Origin: Candidatus Omnitrophota bacterium
GTDB lineage: Bacteria; Omnitrophota; Omnitrophia; Omnitrophales; JACQLI01
Assembly: GCA_016204125.1 (NCBI GenBank)
Contig: JACQLI010000074.1
Coordinates: forward strand, 1-7,480
Direction of reading: 5' to 3'
Length of the DNA: 7,480 nt
A program made the position numbers and the translations under genes. The notes beneath the pieces are model-generated. The model saw only the letters and a list, made by a program, of their open reading frames with translations, searched no databases and was not told the origin of the DNA. Shown in pieces: positions 1 to 5,212 of the stretch. How positions within the stretch are numbered: position 1 is the stretch's first letter; the number at the start of each line of letters is the position of its first letter.

Positions 1-9
1 AAGCGAAAG

Positions 10-84
10 CGTCCCCGACGAGATTTGAACTCGTGTCGCCAGAATGAAAATCTGGTGTCCTAGACCAGGCTAGACGACGGGGAC
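10..84 (-). tRNA. tRNA-Glu (anticodon UUC)
   Basis: The minus strand folds as a full cloverleaf. The 7-bp acceptor pairs GTCCCCG with CGGGGAC. The D arm carries a GG in its loop. The anticodon stem CCAGA/TCTGG encloses the loop TTTTCAT, which gives anticodon TTC, reading GAA and probably GAG. The T stem ACGAG/CTCGT encloses TTCAAAT. The discriminator base (position 10) is G, as is usual for tRNA-Glu. CCA is not encoded, so the 3' end must be added after processing. It lies 10 nt downstream of tRNA-Lys on the same strand and is probably released from the same precursor. Confidence 0.97.
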
Positions 85-94
85 AGCAAATTTG

Positions 95-168
95 TGAGCC
101 CGGATGGATTCGAACCATCGACACCTGCCTTAAAAGGGCAGTGCTCTGCCAGACTGAGCTACGGGCTC
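95..168 (-). tRNA. tRNA-Lys (anticodon UUU)
   Basis: The cloverleaf is clear on the minus strand. The acceptor pairs GAGCCCG with CGGGCTC. The D arm contains the usual AGCTCAGT-type sequence. The anticodon stem CTGCC/GGCAG encloses CTTTTAA, giving anticodon TTT. The T stem-loop is GATGG-TTCGAAT-CCATC. The discriminator is A and CCA is not encoded. The gene begins 15 nt after the frr stop codon with no terminator or promoter-sized gap between them. It is therefore most likely transcribed as the tail of the rpsB-tsf-pyrH-frr unit and cut out by RNase P and 3' processing. Confidence 0.97.
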
Positions 169-183
169 GTGTAGCTCATAAGT

Positions 184-756
184 TCAGATAGTTTTTATTT
201 CTTGTTCTTTTTTCGTGACGGTCTGGTCGACTTCGACTATGAAACGGTCGGTCAGTTTCTGAACTTCTTTTTGACCGTGATGAGATTCGTCTTCGGAAAT
301 CTTCTTGGACTTTTCGAGGGATTTGATCGACTCAATTGCTTCATGCCGAATGTTTCGAATGGCCACCCGGCCCTCTTCGGCGGTCTTGCGAACAAGTTTG
401 GCAAGTTCAAGACGTCTCTCTTCCGACAGGGGCGGGATTGGAATTCTCACCACCTTACCATCATTCATGGGAGTGAGCCCAAGCTCTGATTTGAGGACCG
501 CTTTCTCAATCTCACCGATAACCGACACATCCCAAGGCTGGAGCTGAAGGGTTCGAGGATCGGGAATGCTGATGGTGGCAAGCCCCTTTAAGGGAGTGGG
601 GGTACCGTAATAATCAACTTGAAGACCTTCGACCAGGCTTGAGGAAGCTCGACCCGTGCGTAAATCCTGAAATTCCTTTCGTGTAAGGCTAAAGGCCTTT
701 TCCATCTTCCGATGGGTTTCATCGAGAATGGAACGAATCTCTGGTCGCTCAGCCAT
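184..756 (-). CDS. frr: ribosome recycling factor (RRF)
   Basis: This 190-residue protein has about the usual RRF length (185 in E. coli). With EF-G, RRF splits the post-termination 70S ribosome so that subunits are reused; it acts in the cytoplasm. Family motifs are in order: RTGRA at residues 33-37, YYGTPTPL at 49-56, PRTLQLQPWD at 67-76, NDGKVVRIPIPPL-EERR at 98-115, and RNIRHEA at 134-140. The arginine equivalent to the functionally critical E. coli Arg132 is present (residue 137). The following residue, usually Arg, is His. The C-terminal helix is Lys/Glu-rich. The ATG lies 4 nt after the pyrH stop and has no good Shine-Dalgarno sequence, so translation is probably coupled to pyrH. The alternative start at Met18 would remove conserved helix sequence. 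Confidence 0.97.
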   Translation of the reverse strand: MAERPEIRSILDETHRKMEKAFSLTRKEFQDLRTGRASSSLVEGLQVDYYGTPTPLKGLATISIPDPRTLQLQPWDVSVIGEIEKAVLKSELGLTPMNDGKVVRIPIPPLSEERRLELAKLVRKTAEEGRVAIRNIRHEAIESIKSLEKSKKISEDESHHGQKEVQKLTDRFIVEVDQTVTKKEQEIKTI

Positions 757-760
757 GGCT

Positions 761-1483
761 TTATTCTACGCGTGTGCCGATTTTGTCGCCAAGAACAACT
801 CGGCGAATATTACCGCGCCTCGTTAGGTTAAAAACAACGATGGGAAGTTCATTATCCATGCAAAGTGAAATGGCCGTGGCATCCATTACTTGAAGCCGCC
901 TTTTCAGAACTTCCAAATAACTCAACTTTTCAAATTTCTTAGCCCGTGGGTGCTTCACGGGGTCCTGATCGTAAACACCATCTACCTTCGTAGCCTTGAG
1001 AATTGCATCAGCCCCGATTTCGACGGCTCTCAGCGCTGCTGCCGTGTCGGTCGTAAAGTAAGGATTCCCTGTTCCGCCTGCGAATACCACCACACGACCC
1101 TTCTCCAGATGACGAACAGCCCGCCTACGGATATAAGGTTCGGCAAGTTCGTGAATTTCGATGGCCGTCTGCACCCGTGTATGAACTCCCAACTTTTCGA
1201 GTGCATCCTGTAATACCAAAGAATTGATGATCGTGGCGAGCATCCCGATGTAATCGGCTGTCGCCCGATCCATTCCTGAGCGCGCCCCTTGGAGACCTCG
1301 GAAGATATTTCCTGCCCCAATGACAATGGCTACTTCGATCCCGAGACCGTGTATTTCCTTAATCTCCTCAGCAATCGCACTTGCCACCTGAGGATCAACA
1401 CCATAACCTAACTTTCCCTGTAAAGCCTCACCCGATAGTTTGAGAACAATCCGTTTGTAGGCGGGCTTTCTCTTCGCACTCAT
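761..1483 (-). CDS. pyrH: UMP kinase (uridylate kinase)
   Basis: This is a bacterial-type hexameric UMP kinase of the amino-acid-kinase fold, converting UMP plus ATP to UDP plus ADP in pyrimidine nucleotide synthesis. Its 240 residues match the family length. Visible motifs are KLSGEAL at residues 15-21 (phosphate-binding), GAGNIFRG at 56-63, FAGGTGNPYFTTDTAAALRA at 134-152 region, and KATKVDGVYDQDP at 163-175. The 56-63 motif is more often GGGN-F/W-RG, so one Gly is replaced by Ala here. The start ATG overlaps the tsf stop as ATGA, a typical translational coupling junction, and only a weak G-rich stretch precedes it. frr follows after 4 nt. The tsf-pyrH-frr order is widely conserved in bacteria. 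Confidence 0.97.
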   Translation of the reverse strand: MSAKRKPAYKRIVLKLSGEALQGKLGYGVDPQVASAIAEEIKEIHGLGIEVAIVIGAGNIFRGLQGARSGMDRATADYIGMLATIINSLVLQDALEKLGVHTRVQTAIEIHELAEPYIRRRAVRHLEKGRVVVFAGGTGNPYFTTDTAAALRAVEIGADAILKATKVDGVYDQDPVKHPRAKKFEKLSYLEVLKRRLQVMDATAISLCMDNELPIVVFNLTRRGNIRRVVLGDKIGTRVE

Positions 1484-1968
1484 CCCGCCGTCACATCTTC
1501 AATGTGGGGCGCTATGCCTAACTCAAATCGAACGCATCTTCGAATCAAGATGTTCTCCCCAAGCCGTGCAATCGTCTCTGTCAGGTAATCACGGATCGTC
1601 TTCGTAGGATCCTTGATAAACTTTTGGTCAAGGAGAGGAATGTCTTCGGTCTGGGCCGCAACCTGCATGGCCACATCCTTGGCGAAACGCTGAAAAATTT
1701 CGTTACGGGCCACGAAATCGGTCTCACAATTCACTTCAACTAGAGCCGCGATCTTACCGCCAGCATGAACATAAGAAACGATCTGCCCCTCTTTGGCCTC
1801 GCGTCCCGCTTTCTTCTTTGCAAGGTCAAGACCTTTCGCTTTCAAAATCTCTCTGGCCTTTTCAAAATCCCCCTTGGCTTTTGTCAGCGCCATTTTACAA
1901 TCCATGATCCCCGCGCCGGTCAGTTCACGAAGTTTAGCGATGTCATCCTTTTTCATAGTCACATTCAT
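1480..1968 (-). CDS. tsf: translation elongation factor Ts, short form
   Basis: EF-Ts is the nucleotide exchange factor that releases GDP from EF-Tu. The N-terminal UBA-like domain is clear (KLRELTGAGIMDCKMAL, about residues 12-28). The EF-Tu-contacting TDFVARN motif is at 83-89, inside the core that begins VEVNCETDF. A C-terminal LGENILIRRCVRFELG segment closes the core. At 162 residues it is much shorter than E. coli EF-Ts (283) and shorter than the single-core Thermus protein (196). It has one core subdomain, no coiled-coil and almost no helical linker between the two halves of the core. The gene starts 1 nt after the rpsB stop, without a clear Shine-Dalgarno site. Met5 is an equally credible start, since homologues begin close to that point. 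Confidence 0.95.
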   Translation of the reverse strand: MNVTMKKDDIAKLRELTGAGIMDCKMALTKAKGDFEKAREILKAKGLDLAKKKAGREAKEGQIVSYVHAGGKIAALVEVNCETDFVARNEIFQRFAKDVAMQVAAQTEDIPLLDQKFIKDPTKTIRDYLTETIARLGENILIRRCVRFELGIAPHIEDVTAG

Positions 1969-1969
1969 G

Positions 1970-2926
1970 TTATTTCGGTTTCTTAGGCTCTTTGACTCGC
2001 GCCGCTTTCTTGACCTTTAAGGTCTTAGTCTCTTCCTCAATGGTCTTCGCAATAATCTTATCTTCAATGACTTCTTCAATTTGCTCCACAATCGGCACAG
2101 CAACAGGTGGAACAGTTTCTACCGTGGGGGTCACTTCCTCTGTTATTTCGGCTGCTGTCTCACTAGCCGCCACAGGAGCGGATACTTCCTCTTGAGCATG
2201 AATCTCTTTCATCTCTTCCTCAGTAAGAGGATAGAGTTTTAAGAATTCATTTCGTCCCTCAGTAATAGCTTCGGCCACAAGGTCACAGAAAAGCTTGATC
2301 GCCCGAATGGCGTCGTCATTCCCAGGAACCGGATAATCCACGAGCTCGGGGTCACAATTGGTATCAATCAATGCAATGGTAGGGATCCCAAGCTTCATCG
2401 CCTCATGAAGTGCAATTTCTTCCTTTTTGGTATCAATAATGAAAACAGCGCCTGGAAGCTTTTTCATCCGACGAACGCCTGCCAGATAACGCGTAAGTTT
2501 CTCCCTCTCTTTAACGAGATGTGCCGCTTCCTTCTTCGTAATGAATTTAAAATTTCCTTCCTTTTCCGTCTGATCGATCCAGTCCAAGCGGGCGACTGAT
2601 TTACGGACGGTTGAAAAATTGGTAAGCATCCCACCAAGCCAACGGTTATGCACATAGGGCATGCGGGAACGCTCGGAGGCTTCTTTGATCACATCCTGCG
2701 CCTGTTTCTTCGTCCCGACGAAAAGGATCTCTTTGCCTTCAGCGGCCACTTTCTTTAGAAACTCGAGTGCCTTATTCAGACATCCGAGCGTCAGCTCGAG
2801 ATTGATGATATAAATGCCATTCTTCTCTCCAAAGATGTACTTTCGCATCTTAGGATTCCAGCGGCGCGTCTGATGTCCGAAGTGGACACCCGCTTCAAGG
2901 AGCTGCTTAAGTGTCACCTGCTGCAT
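1970..2926 (-). CDS. rpsB: 30S ribosomal protein S2 with C-terminal extension
   Basis: Residues 1 to about 243 are a canonical S2, which joins the small subunit late and is needed to hold S1 in many bacteria. Hallmarks are LLEAGVHFGHQTRRWNPKM at 9-27, the GIYIINLE strand at 37-44, LFVGTKKQAQ at 68-77, YVHNRWLGGMLTN at 91-103, PGAVFIIDTKKE at 158-169, and the IPTIALIDTNCDP segment at 181-193 followed by PGNDDAIRAI. After the usual end, about 75 residues continue: an acidic, Val/Pro/Thr-rich stretch (about 244-300), then a Lys-rich end (KVKKAARVKEPKKPK). Total length is 318 against roughly 230-260 in most bacteria. An AAAGG with 9-nt spacing before the ATG is a modest ribosome-binding site. This is the first major gene of the rpsB-tsf-pyrH-frr unit. 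Confidence 0.97.
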   Translation of the reverse strand: MQQVTLKQLLEAGVHFGHQTRRWNPKMRKYIFGEKNGIYIINLELTLGCLNKALEFLKKVAAEGKEILFVGTKKQAQDVIKEASERSRMPYVHNRWLGGMLTNFSTVRKSVARLDWIDQTEKEGNFKFITKKEAAHLVKEREKLTRYLAGVRRMKKLPGAVFIIDTKKEEIALHEAMKLGIPTIALIDTNCDPELVDYPVPGNDDAIRAIKLFCDLVAEAITEGRNEFLKLYPLTEEEMKEIHAQEEVSAPVAASETAAEITEEVTPTVETVPPVAVPIVEQIEEVIEDKIIAKTIEEETKTLKVKKAARVKEPKKPK

Positions 2927-2979
2927 TAAAGGGCGCCTTTTTCAGTTTGATGCAAGATTCTAACTTGTTTTAAATTCAT
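2926..2979 (-). CDS. possible 17-codon upstream ORF in the rpsB leader
   Basis: Downstream of the predicted rpsB transcription start, an ATG opens a 17-codon frame (MNLKQVRILHQTEKGAL). Its TAA stop shares one base with the rpsB start (TAATG). The frame is out of phase with rpsB, so it is not an N-terminal extension. Such junctions allow a terminating ribosome to restart on the next gene. There is no good Shine-Dalgarno sequence at a proper distance before this ATG, and the peptide resembles nothing I recognise. An ORF this short can arise by chance. It is listed because its end coincides exactly with the rpsB start. Confidence 0.22.
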   Translation of the reverse strand: MNLKQVRILHQTEKGAL

Positions 2980-2998
2980 AAGTTGCGTAAAGTCAAAC
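2945..2998 (-). promoter_or_regulatory. self-complementary segment in the rpsB 5' leader
   Basis: On the minus strand GTTTGA (2998-2993) can pair with TCAAAC (2950-2945), closing an irregular stem. Inside it, AACTT (2984-2980) can pair with AAGTT (2966-2962) around a 13-nt loop. GCAA (2986-2983) with TTGC (2955-2952) is a mutually exclusive alternative. The loop contains the ATG of the possible upstream ORF. In E. coli, S2 represses its own operon through the rpsB leader, so a regulatory fold here is plausible. The pairs are AU-rich and I cannot compute stability. No known leader consensus was recognised. Confidence 0.25.
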
Positions 2999-3025
2999 CT
3001 TTCTTATTTGTGACAAAGTGCGCGT

Positions 3026-3053
3026 ATTATAACAGAGTTTCGGGATTTGGCAA
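3026..3053 (-). promoter_or_regulatory. sigma70-type promoter for rpsB-tsf-pyrH-frr-tRNA
   Basis: The minus strand reads TTGCCA (3053-3048), a 16-nt spacer, then a perfect TATAAT (3031-3026). The TG one base upstream of the -10 makes it an extended -10 (TGTTATAAT). The predicted start is near 3019, giving a leader of about 93 nt before rpsB. The -35 begins two bases after the mscS stop codon, so the translation operon has its own strong promoter and does not depend on mscS transcription. This is the best promoter in the window. Confidence 0.85.
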
Positions 3054-3055
3054 AT

Positions 3056-4150
3056 TCAGCTCTTGTGCTGAAGCTGACTGCCCAGTTCTTCCAGAGTGCG
3101 GGTAGAGATATCGAGCGTTCGAATGGGAAAGGGGATGATAATACCTTCCTTTTTGTACCTTTCATGAAGGGCTTTGATAAATTCGTGCTTCACCAGATAT
3201 TGATCGACAAACTCTTTAACGCGCAAAATCACCGTGAAATTAATACTGGAATCTGCAAAGGTATGGTATCGGATAAAGGGTTCAAAATTGTCAACGGCTC
3301 CCTGGACTTTTTTCTGGATCTCCTTCCCTACCTCAATCGTCACACGCTCCACCTTTGCCAGATCACTCGCATAGTGAACACCGACCTGGATGAGTACTGC
3401 CATCTCCTTATCGGGAAGGTAATAGTTGTGAACAGTGCTGGAGATGAGTTTATCGTTAGGGACGATCACCACAACGTTAGGAAGCATTCGAATCCGCGTG
3501 TTGCGCCAGCCAACCTCGGTCACATATCCCTCTTCGGCTGTTTCCAGTTTGATAAAATCGCCGACACGGACAGGCCGGTCCGCCAGGATAAAGATACCTG
3601 CGAAAAGGTTCGCCAATGTTCCCTGCAGGGCTAATGCAACCGCCAGTGATCCGATGCCGAGCGATGCGATTATGGGAGTAATCGAAATTCCAAGTGAATC
3701 TAAGAGGATTAAGAGCCCAAAAGAAAGAACTGCAAGTCGAACGAGCCCTTGAACAAGGCTTGATGAAAGATTGATCGCCTGCACTCTCCCCGCGAAATTG
3801 GAAAGTCCCTGTTTAACGAGACTATCAAAGAAAAAGATCAGAGCAATGATCGCCAAAACTTTGACAGCCAGCTCCGCAGGCTGATCCAGTTCAGGAGGCA
3901 GAGGAAGAAGACGCGCAAGAAGCGCCAAGCCACCTCCCAGGATAAGGATATTAAGAGGAACGTGGAGACTTTTAACGACGCAGAGATCCCACCTGACCTT
4001 GGTCTTTTCGCCCCATCGCTTGATCCAAAAAAACAAGAAGCCCTTCAGACTATAGAAGAGAATCAGCCAAAGGACAAAAATCCCGGGGCCGTAGACCCAA
4101 GCTGAAATTGTAATGCCGAAAATATGAATGGTATGCGTTGTTTGTTCCAT
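3056..4150 (-). CDS. MscS-family small-conductance mechanosensitive channel
   Basis: This 364-residue inner-membrane protein should open under membrane tension and release solutes on hypo-osmotic shock. Hydrophobic segments lie at about residues 17-43, 62-82, 95-113, 131-151 and 155-187. The last is the pore-lining TM3, with the alternating Gly/Ala pattern of the family (ASLGIGSLAVALALQGTLAN, 162-181). The signature FAGIFILADRPVRVGDFI follows at 183-200. The soluble beta domain (about 200-260) and the C-terminal alpha/beta domain (to about 350) complete the MscS core. Five helices rather than the three of E. coli MscS point to an extended-N-terminus subfamily, so no subfamily symbol is given. 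It starts 63 nt after the core methionine synthase gene, with no clear Shine-Dalgarno sequence. rpsB has its own promoter immediately after this stop. Confidence 0.93.
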   Translation of the reverse strand: MEQTTHTIHIFGITISAWVYGPGIFVLWLILFYSLKGFLFFWIKRWGEKTKVRWDLCVVKSLHVPLNILILGGGLALLARLLPLPPELDQPAELAVKVLAIIALIFFFDSLVKQGLSNFAGRVQAINLSSSLVQGLVRLAVLSFGLLILLDSLGISITPIIASLGIGSLAVALALQGTLANLFAGIFILADRPVRVGDFIKLETAEEGYVTEVGWRNTRIRMLPNVVVIVPNDKLISSTVHNYYLPDKEMAVLIQVGVHYASDLAKVERVTIEVGKEIQKKVQGAVDNFEPFIRYHTFADSSINFTVILRVKEFVDQYLVKHEFIKALHERYKKEGIIIPFPIRTLDISTRTLEELGSQLQHKS

Positions 4151-4165
4151 GGTTATTTATTTGAA

Positions 4166-4171
4166 ATTATA
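4166..4171 (-). promoter_or_regulatory. possible -10 element upstream of the mscS-type gene
   Basis: A perfect TATAAT lies 15 nt before the channel start codon in the 63-nt gap after the preceding gene. No convincing -35 is found 16-18 nt upstream (nearby bases read TAGCGTT), and the region is C-rich. If it is used, transcription would begin near 4159 and leave a leader of about 9 nt with no Shine-Dalgarno site. That is close to leaderless. The channel might instead be read through from the methionine synthase pair. Confidence 0.3.
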
Positions 4172-4213
4172 CGACAGAGGCGGGTTGGAACGCTAGAGGA
4201 GAAAGAAGGCGAC

Positions 4214-5212
4214 TTAGAGTTTCCCCCCCACTGAGCCTGCAGAGACAAGTCCCTTGCGAACCTCTTTCGTGGCTTCTACGATGACGCGAAGTTTGTCCTT
4301 CGCTTCTTGAACTTCGCGCGTCTTAAGCCCGCAATCAGGATCCACATAAATCTGTTCGGGACGAAAGACCTCGAGCGCCTTCTCAATACGGTCAACCACC
4401 TGAGCCTTGGTTTCAAGAACGTGGGAGTGAACATCAACAACTCCCAGTCCAATTTCTTTCGTAAAGGGGTGCTTCTTAAAAAGCTCGAGGAGATTGAAAC
4501 TGGAGTTGGAAAGTTCAAGATCAATCTGATCCACAGGAATATCCAGCATCCCAGGGTAAATTTTCTCAAAATCTCCATAGCAAATATGAGTAAGGGTCTT
4601 GGCCTTGAGTCCTTTCGTGACCACTCCCATGGCTTCGACAGCCAAGGGAAGTTCTTCAGGTCTTACAGAGACAGCGGGTTCATCGATTTGAATGTACTGG
4701 GCGCCCGCTTTCTCAAGATCAACCGCTTCCTCGTGAATCACTCCAGCCAAGGCAAGTGTGAGATCGCGTCGGCTCCCATAATATTCATTAAAACTCCAAT
4801 CCATGATGGTGTAAGGGCCAGTAAGCATTCCCTTCACAGGCTTTTTCGTGAGGCGCTGGGCAAACTGGAACCATTCGATGGTCATCGGTTTGGCGCGTTT
4901 CACTTCATCCACAACAACGGGCTTTCTGTAATAACGATTCCCGTAAGAGCGGACGAGACCGGAGATCTCAAAACCTTTCAAGGTTTCAGCAAAGTAAGTG
5001 ACCATGTCACCCCGATACATCTCACCGTCAACGAGGATGTCGATTCCGATCTCTTCCTGAAAATGAATCCAGTCTTTTGTCGCGCGCTCTTCAAGTTCTC
5101 TGAGTTTCTTTTCCTTAATCTCACCGCGAGAAAGTTGCAAGCGGGCCTTCTTTAAATAATCGGGCTTCGGGAAACTGCCAACCGATGTGGTGGGAAGAAT
5201 CGGAACGTTCAT
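4214..5212 (-). CDS. core methionine synthase (MetE C-terminal catalytic domain type)
   Basis: This 332-residue TIM-barrel protein corresponds to the C-terminal catalytic half of cobalamin-independent methionine synthase, which methylates homocysteine. Conserved parts run in order: TTSVGSFPKP (8-17), VDGEMYRGDMVTYF (61-74), LTGPYTIMDWSF (130-141), IQIDEPA (174-180), THICYGDF (208-215), LELSNSSF (232-239), GVVDVHSH (257-264) and VDPDCGLKTR (290-299). The four zinc ligands of MetE are all present: His209, Cys211, Glu233, Cys294. The N-terminal half of full-length MetE (about 750 residues) is absent, as in archaeal and bacterial core-MetE proteins. Some of those take the methyl group from methylcobalamin rather than methyl-tetrahydrofolate-glutamate; the donor here is unknown. 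The start overlaps the upstream paralogue by ATGA and has a good Shine-Dalgarno sequence. Confidence 0.9.
   Translation of the reverse strand: MNVPILPTTSVGSFPKPDYLKKARLQLSRGEIKEKKLRELEERATKDWIHFQEEIGIDILVDGEMYRGDMVTYFAETLKGFEISGLVRSYGNRYYRKPVVVDEVKRAKPMTIEWFQFAQRLTKKPVKGMLTGPYTIMDWSFNEYYGSRRDLTLALAGVIHEEAVDLEKAGAQYIQIDEPAVSVRPEELPLAVEAMGVVTKGLKAKTLTHICYGDFEKIYPGMLDIPVDQIDLELSNSSFNLLELFKKHPFTKEIGLGVVDVHSHVLETKAQVVDRIEKALEVFRPEQIYVDPDCGLKTREVQEAKDKLRVIVEATKEVRKGLVSAGSVGGKL

Noticed and set aside
1..9. Remnant of another gene or a third tRNA beyond tRNA-Glu.
   Set aside because: Only nine bases remain and nothing in them can be assigned. They do show that CCA is not encoded after tRNA-Glu.
2927..2940. 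GC-rich palindrome-like AAAGGGCGCCTTT just before rpsB, considered as a hairpin or operator.
   Set aside because: The complementary halves are contiguous with no room for a loop and one mismatch. The AAAGG within it is better read as the rpsB ribosome-binding site.
3047..3634. A 195-codon open frame on the plus strand.
   Set aside because: It is antisense to the MscS channel C-terminal domain and to the rpsB promoter. The minus-strand product has the MscS signature and the plus product resembles nothing.
4151..4213. Possible intrinsic terminator after the core methionine synthase gene.
   Set aside because: The 63-nt gap shows no GC-rich hairpin followed by a U run; it is a C-rich tract followed by an AT-rich stretch.
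4307..5155. A 282-codon open frame on the plus strand.
   Set aside because: It lies entirely antisense to the core methionine synthase gene, whose zinc-site and barrel motifs are unmistakable. The translated plus-strand product has no recognisable family pattern.
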